From Alopecurus myosuroides (lineage: Eukaryota > Streptophyta > Magnoliopsida > Poales > Poaceae): a DNA stretch of 64,000 bases. The notes below the pieces were generated by a model. It was not told the origin of the DNA. It saw only the letters and a list, made by a program, of their open reading frames with translations, and made no database searches. Shown here piece after piece: positions 34,549 to 44,954 of this stretch. The DNA lies in NCBI GenBank assembly GCA_028641055.1, contig JAPCYS010001331.1, positions 21,765 to 85,764 of the forward strand. The letters are read 5' to 3'. The stretch's first letter is position 1; every line of letters begins with the position of its first letter. The translations under genes and the position numbers were made by a program.

Positions 34549-36412
34549 AGGAATCTCCAGCCACCCCTAGAGCCCCCAAGCGGCCATTTTAGCGCCGGCG
34601 GAATCAAAAAGCGCTATTTTTGCACCACTCGCCCCCCCTAGAAGTCCAAATAGCGCCGTTTCGGCGCTATTTCGCGCCGCCGCACCCAGGCGAAACACAG
34701 CCCGCTGGGTTCGGCTTGGGGGGGGGGCGAAAAGGCGGGACAGCCCACACGGGCCAACGCTGTCAGCGACGCGTGGGAAAACCGCGAGAACAGAAACCCC
34801 CATGAGCTTCTTCTCGGATCCCGCGTAGTCAAAGGTTGTCGGCGTTTATGGCGTGGCGGGCGGCCAGTGCATGCGCCCACTCAAAGGCTGCCGGAGTAAT
34901 GGCGTGACGGGTGGCCACGACGGCACGCGGCGCGGTAAATGCCCCGCCATGGCTACAAAAGGCCCCTCGCCGCTCGCCGCTCCCACTATCGCCGCTCTCC
35001 CCATTCTCGACGTCCACCCCCCTCGCCGTTCCCCGGAGATGTCGAGCTACGACGACGCCGCCGCCGCCACCTCCGCAAGCACGAGGCCTGGGCGCTGTAC
35101 CGGGCGGGGTATCCGTGCCCCCCGATATGCGCGTCCCAAGCGCTGCCGCCGGGCAACCACGCTGGCAGCTCATCGTGGGTGGGATCCCCGTGCCCCCATC
35201 CCCTCCAGCGACGCGGAGTTCAGGCAAGCCATCGACGAGGTCCGTCGAGGGCTGACGCCGGACCAGGCCGCGCAGCTGCGCTGGAGGGCGCGCGACAAAG
35301 ACGCGTTCTGGTGGGAGTATCTCCAGCGGCGCCACGACGAGGACGACGCCGCCCCGGGCGACAACAGCCATATCGAGGGCCGTGCCAATGGCGTCAGCTG
35401 CAAGCGGTGGTGGGGAGGCGAGCACTGCACTCTCGAGTGGGTGCTCGACTACATCGAAGCCGGCAACGAGCCCCGGCTTCAGATGCCGCCCGCCCGCACC
35501 CGCCGTGGACACCGCGGCGGATGGGCGGTTTCTCGTCGGCCACCTCCTCTTCCTTCGGCGCGGCGTCTCTATCCCTCACCCCTCCCCTCCTCAACTCCGG
35601 GCGCCCTTCCCCCAGGCGCAGCAGCGGCGCCCCTGCGCATCGGCGAGCCACGCCAGCGACCCGCCGCAGGCTTCGAGCGCGTTGTGTGCCCGAAGAAGGA
35701 GGTGGAGGAGGGCGACGAGGACGAGTGGCCTGACATGAAGGCCGCCGAGGAGCTCTCGCTGAACACCCTCCAGCCGGTCCCCGACGACGTCGCCGCCGAC
35801 TGGAGTCCGTGCGAGAGCACCCAGGAGGAGCTGGAGCTCCAGCGCCGGCTCCTCGCCGAGGCGGAACGGCTAAAGGCGCAGCGCCAGCAGGAAGCCGCTG
35901 CCAATGCGGCCCGCCGCCGTGTCCCTCCCCCTCCGCAGCCGAAGGAGGTCGACTACGTCGTCCTCGACCTCGACAGCGAGGACGAAGCGGAGTTCCAGCG
36001 CGCCCTGGCGGTGAGCAGGTGGGGCGATGCCGGTGCAGGCCCGAGTGATCCGCATTGCAGCGACCCCGGCGCAGGCACGAGCAGGTGGGACGCCGACGGC
36101 TCGAACGATGACGACGGCGGCGACGACGGCGACTACAGCCAGGCGATCGCGGCGAGCCTCGGCCTGCAGTAGACGTAGCTTAGGGTTTCTATGTTTTTTT
36201 TTATGTTTTTAGTTCAATTTCTGTAAAAATATCGTCGAATCTATGAATTTGCGCCTATTTCAACGAATTCGCCGTTTTTGAATTAGTTTGGGCCGAGACT
36301 TGGGCTGGGGGGCGACTAGAAACCGCGTCCCCCGGGTTAAAGATTAGCGTCGTTTGGCGCCACCAAAACAGCAGTGTTTTGGGCCCTGGGGGCGACAGAG
36401 CTGGAGATGCCC
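34549..36412. mobile_element. Harbinger-like element carrying a captured gene
   Basis: The ends AGGAATCTCCAGC (left, about 34549) and, inverted, AGGGCATCTCCAGC (right, about 36412) match the ATCTCCAGC-type terminus common in grass Harbinger-like elements. The flanks are TAA and TAG, so a 3-bp TWA duplication is only partly supported. No transposase is present. Most of the interior is the captured reading frame at 34853-36172. Just inside each end are GC-rich stretches with CCCCC/GGGGG runs. Confidence 0.6.
34853..36172 (+). CDS. Captured hypothetical protein, long open frame with UIM-like C-terminus
   Basis: An uninterrupted 439-codon frame; the true start may be a later ATG such as 35039. 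The middle matches the family copy at 14850: GLTPDQAAQL, DKDAFWWEYLQRRHDEDD, then RWWGGEHCTLEWVLDYIEAG and NEPRLQMPP. Upstream family blocks (YRAGYPCPP near 35095, GGIPVPPSP near 35180) lie in other frames, and so does an SSSFGAASLS block near 35550. The frame is therefore a patchwork produced by indels. The C-terminus has acidic stretches and two ubiquitin-interacting-motif-like segments, EDEAEFQRALAVS and DYSQAIAASLGLQ (last residues). Ubiquitin binding is my inference; no function is established. Expression from a transposon is uncertain. Confidence 0.55.
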   Translation: MAGGQCMRPLKGCRSNGVTGGHDGTRRGKCPAMATKGPSPLAAPTIAALPILDVHPPRRSPEMSSYDDAAAATSASTRPGRCTGRGIRAPRYARPKRCRRATTLAAHRGWDPRAPIPSSDAEFRQAIDEVRRGLTPDQAAQLRWRARDKDAFWWEYLQRRHDEDDAAPGDNSHIEGRANGVSCKRWWGGEHCTLEWVLDYIEAGNEPRLQMPPARTRRGHRGGWAVSRRPPPLPSARRLYPSPLPSSTPGALPPGAAAAPLRIGEPRQRPAAGFERVVCPKKEVEEGDEDEWPDMKAAEELSLNTLQPVPDDVAADWSPCESTQEELELQRRLLAEAERLKAQRQQEAAANAARRRVPPPPQPKEVDYVVLDLDSEDEAEFQRALAVSRWGDAGAGPSDPHCSDPGAGTSRWDADGSNDDDGGDDGDYSQAIAASLGLQ

Positions 36413-36739
36413 TTAGCACTACAGCATAATTTATAGTCGGTTCCTAAGTGTGACTTCTTTTGTGGCTTATGGGGTTGCTTATAGCACCAAATAAGAAAAA
36501 GCCCAAAAGATCTCTCTGGCTGGTGGCTACCTTCTCCCCACGCGAAACAATTTCTATTTACAAACTCAGAAGCTGCTCGGGACCTCCTTCCCGAGCTTCT
36601 CCCATCTGTAGCGAAGGGACATATGAAAAAGGACAAATTTTTCCGCGATATTTACGGCCAAATGCCACCGCGCCCGATCGTTCTGTATCTCTTTTTGACC
36701 GAACGCAAGCGCAGGCTAAAAAAAATATAGCGAACGAAA

Positions 36740-39700
36740 GAAACAGAACCTGCATCAGCCAGGCGAATTGGTTAAAGAACGGGGATAGGAACACATCCTA
36801 TTTTCACATCCTATTTTCACAAGTTTGCATCAGCCAGGCGAAAGAGAAATTTTATTAATAAATTGAAAAATGACAAGGGGCAATGGTTGGAAGGTACGGA
36901 TAGCTTAAACCATCACATTTCTTCCTATTTTACTAATCTGTTTACCTCCGAAGTTTCAGAAACACAGGATGAAATATTGGAGAAAATTCCAAGCAAAATT
37001 TTGGAGGCAATGAATGTGGACCTTATTAAACCGTTTTCGGATGATGATGTCCGAAGAGCGGCGTTTAGCATTGGTGACCTGAAGGCTCCTGGTCCGGATG
37101 GACTCCACGCAATATTTTTCAAGAATACTGGCATATTGTGGGGCCTGATATCACTAGAGAGGTCCTGGGGGCGATCAACACGAGTTCTATACCTGAGACA
37201 TTGAATGATACTATTATCGTGATGATTCCAAAGGTAGATTCACCGGAGGTGGTAACACAATATCGAACAATCAGCTTATGCAATGTTTTATACAAAATCA
37301 TCTCCAAAATGCTTGCGGCCAGACTAAAAAATATTCTCACCGAGGTAATCTCCCCACATCAGAGTGCTTTTGTCCCTGGGCGTTTGATTACGGATAATAT
37401 TCTAGTTGCTTATGAGAGTGTACACAAAATAAAGAATCAGAAGAGTGGACAAAAAGGATTGTGTGCAGTCAAATTGGATATGCATAAGGCCTACGACTGA
37501 GTTGAATGGGTGTTCTTGAGGAATATGATGCTAAAATTGGGTTTCAACCAGCAGTGGGTGCAACTGACTATGGCTTGTGTTTCATCGGTTCGTTACAAAA
37601 TCAGATATAATTCACAAGAAACAGAATCTTTTATACCGTCCAGAGGGATTCGATAGGGGGATCCCCTCTCCCCCTACCTTTTCCTTCTGTGTGCAGAAGG
37701 TTTATCTAGTTTATTGCAGTTTGAAGAAGAAGCTGGTGGCATAGAGGGAGTCAAAGTGTGCAGGAACGCACCGTCAGTATCACACCTTTTATTCGCTGAT
37801 GATTCTTTGATTCTCATGAGAGATGATGTCCTAAATGCATCTTCCTTAAAACAAGTTCTAGATACCTATTGTGCAAATTCGGGTCAGTTGGTGAGTTTGG
37901 CAAAATCCAGTATTTTCTTCAGTCCAAATACGAGGGTGGATACTAGAGTGGATATGTGTGAGATCTTGCATATTGACACAGAGGCATTATCTGATAAATA
38001 CCTGGGTCTCCCTGCACTTGTGGGAGCTGACAGAAGTGATTGCTTTAAACACTTCGAGGGTAGGATAAGGAAGTACTTAAATGGGTGGAAAGAAAAATTA
38101 CTCTCAATGGGTGGCAAGGAAATTTTTTTGAAAACAGTGGCCCAAGCGATCCCGGTATTTGCTATGTCTGTCTTTCTTCTTCCGAAAGGTGTTTGCAAAA
38201 ATATTACTAATTCTATTGCGAAGTTTTGGTGGGGTGGTGATGAGGATAAGAAAAGAATGCATTGGTATGCTTGGTGGAAACTTTGTTTTCCTAAGCATGA
38301 AGGAGGTATGGGGTTCAGAGATCTCCACTCCTTGAACTTGGCTTTGCTAGCAAAACAATTCTGGATACTGATTACAAACCCGGATTCCCTGTGTGCTCGT
38401 ATTCTCCGTGCAAAATACTACCCTGACGGTAATCTTCTACAGGCTGGTCCTAAGAAGGGGTCTTCTCTAACATGGCAGAGTATTGTGGTTGGTCTTTTTA
38501 CTTTTAAAAGGGGGTTTATTTGGAGAATTGGAAAAGGTGATCTCGTGGATATCTGGAAGGATCCGTGGATACCGTCCAGGCCTTCTCGTATGATCACCCA
38601 ACCTCGTGGTTCTGTTCTTATCTCCAAAGTTCAAGAACTAATTGATGTTGGGAGAGGTTGCTGGGACGAGGAGCTCATCTCATCTATTTTTAACCGAACA
38701 GATGCCTCTCGGATTTTACAGATTCCGCTACACCTTAATGCGTTTGATGATTTTATCACATGGAATCTTAACAGGAACGGGCTTTTCTCGGTTCGGTCAG
38801 CATACCATGCAGAATGGGAGCATCGGTTTAAGCATGAATTACAAAACCTATCTACGGCTAATGCCTCCCTCTCTCCGACGGTTTGGTCTCTGCTCTGGAA
38901 ACTGAAGATTCCTAGCAAAGTTCATATATTAATGTGGAGGGCGATCCGTGGAATTATCCCTCTCAAGGGGGTACTGGATAGCCGATATATTGATGTCCCT
39001 GATATTTGCCCTTTATGTAAACAAGTAAATGATGATGTTAAACATTTCCTAACCTCCTGTACCTTGGCGCAGGGCCTGTGGGAACGCATTGGTCTTAAGC
39101 AGGTTATGGAGGAGGCGGCCACGGATACAGACTCAGGGGGCGATTATCCTTCAACGGATTCTTAATATGCAAGTGGAAAATTTGCCAATGGTGCCCGAAT
39201 CGGGACTCCAAGAAACAGTGGCAGTTGGAGCTTGGTACCTGTGGTGGATCAGAAGGAAAATCGAGCACGAAGAAAAGTATCTTGTTGCTTCGAGGTGGGT
39301 TCAATCCATACTGGCTATTACAAAGAACTCACTTAATTGTGGATCAAAAAGAGGAGGACAGGGGACGGCATGGACTAAACCATTGGGCAATGTAACTAAA
39401 ATAAATGTGGATGCAGCCTTTGATAATATCTCAAGATCAGGTGCGGTGGCAGCAGTGGCCAGAGATGGACATGGAAATTTTATGGCGGCCAGAGCAAAAT
39501 TCATTCAAAATGCAGCTGACAGTAATAACATGGAGGCACTTGCCATGTTGGAGGGATTAAAATTCGCTAATAGTTTGGGGCTGCATGATATTGAAGCTGA
39601 AGGGGATGCATTAGAGGTGATTAATCAGTGCAATGGACAAGATCAATGGTGGGATGCAGCTGTGGCTATATACGCCCAAAATATGGATGAAGCAAACTTG

Positions 39701-39978
39701 ATTGGTAAAGTTAGGTTTACCCACTGCTTACGTGAGGCAAATTCTGTTGCTCATGAGTTAGCTGCTTTTAGTTTTAGATTTAAAATAGATTGTTCCTGGC
39801 TAGATGATCCACCAGACTTTGTGGTGGATAAACTTTTAAACGATGTAATCCTGTGATTTGTTGGCAGCAAGTTTCTTACGCACTCTTTTCGTTACCAGGA
39901 TACCTACGGGGACTGAAAGATTTTTAATGAGACGGGTTGCTTGCTTAATAGAGTGTGTTTTAATTTTTTTAAAAAAAA
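36740..39978 (+). mobile_element. 5'-truncated LINE (L1-like, with RNase H tail)
   Basis: The left part resumes in the linker before reverse transcriptase (QANWLKNGDRNTSYFH, about 36760-36810). ORF1 and the endonuclease are absent, the usual result of 5' truncation. The 3' end is a short A-rich tract at about 39970-39978. Target duplications were not found. A 16-bp segment TGCATCAGCCAGGCGA is duplicated at 36751 and 36826. Confidence 0.85.
36863..39856 (+). pseudogene. LINE reverse transcriptase / zf-RVT / RNase H polyprotein (broken)
   Basis: Domains in order: RT start with LKAPGPDGLHAIFF (about 37080), SLCNVLYKIISKMLAARL, HQSAFVPGRLITDNIL, motif A CAVKLDMHKAYD (about 37465-37500), the GDPLSPYLFLLC block (about 37657), FADDSLIL (about 37792), thumb, then zf-RVT (WSLLWKLKIPSKVHILMWRA, CPLC near 39010). 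RNase H follows (KINVDAAFDN, MEALAMLEGL, EAEGDALEVI) to TGA near 39856. Lesions: a frameshift near 37125, TGA at 37498-37500 (expected Arg), TAG at 37654-37656 (expected Gln before GDP), and a frameshift near 39140. The family reverse-transcribes its own RNA at nicked target DNA; this copy is inactive. Confidence 0.9.
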
Positions 39979-40480
39979 CTGCACCCCGACCCCGACCCCA
40001 CCCCGCCGCCGTCGGTGGCAAGACGGCCATTGCAGCTGCTCCCCCGCCAGATCCCGGCGTTCCCCGGTCGGATCTCCCTTGGCCGCCACCACTCCACCGC
40101 TGCCGGCGCCCACATATCCCGCGCCCCGCCCGCATCTCCGGTCGCAGCCTACTTCTCTAACCGAGAGCGTCTCCAGCCGCCGGCTCTCTTCCCGACCGCG
40201 GCCTCCTCTCCAACCATGGACGGAGACGAGGAGAGCTCTCCTCAGCGGCGGCCTCCTCCCAACGGGAGAGCACCCGAACCATCGTCGTTCCATGGCAAGT
40301 CCTCCTTGGGCGACGACGAGCCAGTCGCCGCCGCGCCCTCCTCTCCACCCGCCTCCCAACGTCCAGGAGCTTCACCGGCGACCAGGAACTCGCCATCCTT
40401 CTGAAGCCGGACCAGCTCCTGTCCAGGACCGTCTCCATATAACAGCTTGGTTGCGTGCCTTGCTACCGTCGTATTGATCC
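39979..40480. other. GC-rich gene-like segment, unassigned
   Basis: GC-rich, CpG-dense sequence, open in several frames on both strands. The most gene-like reading is plus-strand from ATG 40216 (MDGDEESSPQRRPPPNGRAP..., Pro/Ser-rich) to TGA near 40404. It has no recognisable domain. It could be a first exon or a retroposon piece. Confidence 0.25.
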
Positions 40481-40582
40481 GCAGGGCCGTCGTCCACCAT
40501 GTTGCTAGCTGCGTTAGCGCTACCCTTGGCCCTTCTGCTAGCTGATGCGAGCTGCTGCTTTGCTAATCAGCTGTGATTTTCA

Positions 40583-40710
40583 TTCTAAAATTTTGTATGT
40601 CTTCAGTTCTGAATTTCGTGTATTCAGTATAGAGATCGGACATGTTTGTATTCTGAAAATTTTGTCTTCCATTCTGAATTTGTGTGTATTTAGTTTAGAG
40701 ATTGGACATG
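40583..40710. repeat. Imperfect direct duplication, unit about 60-68 bp
   Basis: TTCTAAAATTTTGTATGTCT...GATCGGACATG (40583-40644) is followed by TTCTGAAAATTTTGTCTTCC...GATTGGACATG (40651-40710). No function is evident. Confidence 0.65.
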
Positions 40711-41177
40711 CCACTGTCAGCTAGTATCACAAACAATAGTATCTAACATGTATAGACTACAGATTTGGCCAGCAAAGGAGTGAAGAGTTATTGTTGTTGC
40801 AATTTTAAAATCATATGACATTAAATATATTTTTATTTTATTTCTTGTTATTTTTTGCTAAAACTAAGATGTCATCACTTTATTTAGGATACAGATAAAA
40901 TGTAGGGGCGTTAAAGACATTTCACAACTTAATATACCAAATAAGCAAAAGCATTAGAAGCCCAAAAGAAGTCAGCCAATAGTTTTTAGTTGCTTCTACC
41001 CACCACAGTTTATTCCCACCGAAAACCATAAGCTGGTCTGCTGAATTTTTTGAGGCATACCTTCCGCTTGATTATCTTCTGATCATTACATATTGTCTCA
41101 AGGAACATTATCTGTAGAGAATGAATTCAGTTAGAAAGCAATGCATAATAGAAATGTACAAAATGCACAAAATGATA

Positions 41178-41337
41178 CTCCCTCCCTTCCTAAATATAAG
41201 ATGTTGTAGTTGTTGCTCATGTTGTCTAGATACATGCTAAATGAGTGAACATGTGCACTAAAAGTTGTCTAGATATATATAGACATGTGTGTATATGAAA
41301 AAGATCTAAAACATCTTACATTTAGGAACAGAGGGAG
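41178..41337. mobile_element. Stowaway MITE (160 bp)
   Basis: Begins CTCCCTCCCTTCCTAAATAT and ends with the inverted form ATTTAGGAACAGAGGGAG. TA lies at 41176-41177 and 41338-41339. The length, ends and TA target fit the Stowaway (Tc1/Mariner) MITEs of grasses. It has no coding sequence. Confidence 0.92.
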
Positions 41338-41339
41338 TA

Positions 41340-42468
41340 GCATGTATCATAGCATCGGCTGGTTTTGAATATGTGTTGCAGGAAGCGCTCCCCCGCATCG
41401 TCCTGCCTAGGGCGACCCGAGGGCTCCCTGCACCACGCCCCACGCAGCCCTCCCCTTGCCGCCGCTGCCGCTGGCCATGCCGCGGTGGCGGCGGGCCCCT
41501 CACTGCTCAAAGGTGGTGCGGGGAGGCCTAGATCGACAGCCTCCGTGTCGTCTCTTGCGCGATGCGGCGCGGCCCTGGATTCCGGTGGTGGCCGGCAGGT
41601 CGAGGTGCGGCGAGGGCCGGGCGACCTACGGCTGGGCGGCGCTTCTCTGGCGCCGGTGTTGAGGCAGCGTGGCGGCGCGGGCAAGATGGGCCCGTGCGGG
41701 CCGGGTCTGAGAGTTCAGGGTCTGTGAGCTGCGGGCGGCCGTTCGGCATCTCGGAGGTGGCTCCGGTGGCGTGCTGAGGTTCCTGGGACGGCGGCGTGGC
41801 GGCGCCGCGACAACGGGCTTTCTTGTGTCCGTGATGTGCTGTTGCATCTGTTGCGGAAGGAGGTGCCGCCAGAGGTGCTCCGCGAGGAGAAGCTTGGAGG
41901 AGTCCATGAAGAGTTGATCTTGCTGCAGGCTACTTGTACCGGAGTCCTTGACACCTTGACGCCGATGGTCTGCCCGGACCCTCACCCCTTCCGGTAGCAT
42001 GTGAAGGAGCTCTAAGCGAAAGCATTGCCTTGACCTTTGGCTGAGGCCGACAGCGACGGCGCCACGACGTCGTGTACCTTCTTGGAGGCGTTGTCGCAGA
42101 GCTCCGTTCCCGCCCTCGTGGGGTTGTGACTCTCCGGGAGAAATCCCAAGCTTTGGCTTGCCAAAGCGGGCGATGGTGTCGGGTACGTCACTATGTCTCT
42201 GGACGCATCGCCTTGGAGAGTCTACAAGTGGTTGTTTTGCTCGTCTCTCTTTCCTTGACGGTGTGGTGGATGTCGGGGTGGCGACCCCGAGAGGTTGTAC
42301 TGATGCGCCGAGGCGGCGGCCTCGGGAACCATCGCGGGTGGTGGCCCTATGAGGCAGGACCGCAACTCGTCATGGGTTGGGTGGCAGTGCTGTGTCGTTT
42401 GTGCGACGGTATTGTCGGCTTGGTCGACACGTCCTAGAGGGGGCGGTTGGACTGGATGTCGGGGCAGC
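41340..42468. other. GC-rich unassigned DNA
   Basis: More than 1 kb of GC-rich sequence with short open frames on both strands and no domain I recognise. Its composition and style resemble the poly-A retroposon at 52354-53232, so it may be a truncated retroposon of similar kind. I could not find a poly-A tail or a target duplication, because the next element begins at 42469. Confidence 0.3.
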
Positions 42469-42962
42469 TGTCGAATCTGCATCTCAACAAGTCCCTCGGG
42501 TGAACCCATAGGGTTTCGATTAGGAGAACATGTAGGCGCTGGTGACAATCGTCGGCTAGACAGGGGGCACGATTTACCCAGGTTCGGGGCCCTCGTAGAG
42601 GTAAAACCGTTACTCCTGCCTCTGTCGATCTGTATTAACGAGTAGATCGGTTACAATGGGGGGTTGCTCAAGTCGAGGGTATGATCTCGATCTCAAGGCT
42701 TGGTGGTGCGGTTTTGCTTGGTCCCTCTCCTGGTGGTTCTCCTGGCCTTATATAGGTGGCCAGGTCTCAAACCGTACCCGGGGAGGACTCGAACCCTAAC
42801 CTAGAGTCGGTTACAAATTTCCTAACTTGACCCGCAAGGCTTTGCGGGTGGGCTTCAATTGGGCCTTCTAGAGTAGTCCATGACGCCTCCTTTTAGAGCT
42901 TGGGTCGTGGTTCTGAGACCGGGTAGTCTCATCCGACAGGCCTAGGATCCATGCCTTCGTCA
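42469..42962 (-). repeat. LTR of truncated Tat-type element (494 bp)
   Basis: On the minus strand it reads TGACGAAGGC...GATTCGACA. The minus-strand TATA box CTATATAAGG is at 42748-42754. The polypurine tract GCTCGGGGGCTAC (minus) lies at 42963-42975, next to the LTR start. Confidence 0.8.
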
Positions 42963-44048
42963 GTAGCCCCCGAGCGTTTACTCGACTAAGAATCCGTCGG
43001 GTGGACGCTCAGAACTTATCTTGATTTTTCTTCGACTGGTGGCTTCAATCGTTTGAAGAGGATGTGTATCCTGTATGCGATGCCTTTCTTGTACTCGAGT
43101 ATCGAGAAAATAAAAGTGCCTGTGTGTTTGGCTGTTTTCGCAGAAGGATGTGGCTCAGTTGCTTGGCTCTCCCGAAAGCTCAGGGCCAATTAATTGCATC
43201 TAGGGCAAAAACAGTTCTGGCCTACACAGATTCAAGACCTCCGACTGAAATCTGGCGAGGTGATCATTGCGACTGGGCCGTAGAGGTCTTACCGAGTCGA
43301 ACTTAACCTAATAGGGTACCCGGCGCGTCCGCTAGGATTTTCTTCGTGTTGTTGACACGAAAATTACCGGAGGACGCAGCTTGAGTGCGATTCCAGGCCC
43401 TCAAGAGAGATCTTTTGGGTCTTACCTTCGTATTCGAAAGAAATACGGCATCCAGATGTGCCTAGTCGGCCGAACGATCCGGGGAATTGATGTGTGTACA
43501 TCGTATAATCGAGTGGTAGGAGCTACACACTCGCAAGTTTGGTCCAGGGATATTTGAGTGAAAATGTCTCCCTTGATTTTTGTGCACAATTTTTTGTGCT
43601 TTGTAGTCCTCTATCCATACGAAAGAGTTTTCGTGTTTGGAAACCTTGTCATGACCATTTGAAAGGAAATTTCGTATTTGGGGCTTTTATGCGAAAGCGT
43701 TTTCGCGTCACGATTTTCCCATACGAAGTTATTTCGTGTCTGGGGCTTATACCCGAAAGAATTCTGAGCCTGATGATGTTCACAATGACGTCATAGCGCA
43801 CTTTTATCCTCCCGATGGGACGTGACGGAGTGAGAACAGATGTGCTGGCCCACCTTGTCAGCTTTTTGACCGGAAACGAGACGTCGTTTCCGGTTTTCCC
43901 GCGAACTGCGTGCAGTAATTGCGCACGATCTGCTGTTAAGATCGTGGCATAAAACAACCTTCACCTCCCTTTCGTTTCAGCTTCACGCGTGGCAGCCGCG
44001 ATGGGTGCCACGTTGCTTGATGAGCGGCCAGGATTGAGTGACTCCGTG

Positions 44049-44058
44049 TATATATATA
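44049..44058 (+). promoter_or_regulatory. TATA box of antisense gene (truncated copy)
   Basis: GTATATATATACT lies about 100 bp upstream of the ATG at 44157, on the strand opposite to gag-pol. The position suits a plant promoter with a leader of about 75 bp. Confidence 0.5.
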
Positions 44059-44156
44059 CTGTCCTTAGGTAAAAGGTAAAAACTTCCCGTCATTCGCTTC
44101 CCAGCCTTCGTCTTCCTCGCGCTCACCTCCTTCTCTGCGAGCTTGCACCAACATAC

Positions 44157-44954
44157 ATGGCGGGAGGGAAGAAACGTAGCGCTGATGTCTCCTCCTCGCA
44201 GGCGCCCGAAGATGTTCCCGCGCCACCTGCTCCGTGCTTCGGCGACTGGCGCTCCGCCAATACCACGCAGAAAAGCATCAAGGAGATGCAGAGGGAGGGG
44301 TTGCTGCCTCCTGAAGCCGAGAAGCGAGTTCGCCTCGGCAAAAAAGAAGAGGTACCAAATTCCCGCGCGAACGAGCGCGTGATCTTCGCGGATCACGTCT
44401 CGTGCGGGCTGTCACTCCCCCTCCATCCTTTCTTCGTGGCATTGTTGTATGTCTACGGCATACAGCTCCATGAACTGCCTCCGAACGCGGTGCAGCACAT
44501 CTCGTGCTTCATCGTGCTTTGCGAGTGCTTCCTCGGTATCCGCCCGCACTAGGGCCTTTGGAAGGCCTTGTTCAAGGTGCGGGCCTTCCGCGAGAAATCG
44601 CGGGTAGAGACCGAGCTTGGAGAGACGCTGCACACCGGCGGCTTCGGAACCCAGGCGAAGTCGGATACCCTGTACTTCGACATGCACCTCATCGACTCCG
44701 CGCAAGGGTGGAGGAAGAAGTGGTTCTACGTCGTCGATAACAGCGCGAGTGGAGTTCACGAATTCCACCCGTTCGCTGTCTTGAATCGGCGGAAGTGCTG
44801 GGCGCACAAGCTTTCAGTCGAAGAAAGCCGAGTCGTCGCTCCGCTACTCGCGAAGGTGGCAATCCTCCGCGACCAAACCGCAGGGATCGCGCTGAACGGC
44901 TTGCATCTGGCGAGTGTCTTCCTCAAGCGCAGGATTCAGCCTCATATAACGTAG
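44157..44954 (+). pseudogene. Antisense gene of a Tat-type element, gypsy-type transposon domain (broken)
   Basis: Starts MAGGKKRSADVSSS. It then shows the block known in plants as the putative gypsy-type transposon domain (Pfam Transposase_28): HPFFVALLYVYGIQLHELPP, ISCFIVLCECFLGIRPH. TAG at 44550-44552 replaces an expected Trp; the frame continues with GLWKALFKVRAFR, GWRKKWFYV and VFLKRRIQP, then stops at 44954 just past the truncation. The role is unknown: it is neither a transposase nor gag. It lies on the opposite strand to pol, as does the related gene at 58724-61955. Confidence 0.75.

Larger units (their letters stand above)
42469..44943 (-). mobile_element. Truncated Tat-type Gypsy element (3' LTR, 3' region, antisense gene)
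   Basis: A 494-bp LTR (42469-42962) is followed by a polypurine tract, about 1.2 kb of non-coding 3' region, and an antisense gene on the plus strand (44157 on). The copy breaks off inside that gene near 44943, where the sequence turns AT-rich. Gag-pol and the other LTR are missing. The layout matches the fuller element at 56663-64000 and the known Tat-lineage habit of carrying an extra gene between pol and the 3' LTR. Confidence 0.75.

Noticed and set aside
36463..40990. Similar phrases CCAAATAAG...AGCCCAAAAG near 36488 and 40938, as possible ends of one hAT element around the LINE
   Set aside because: The two copies are in direct, not inverted, orientation, and no 8-bp duplication was found.
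43649..43957. A 102-codon minus-strand frame in the 3' region of the truncated Tat-type element
   Set aside because: Composition is irregular, there is no domain, and the region is expected to be non-coding.
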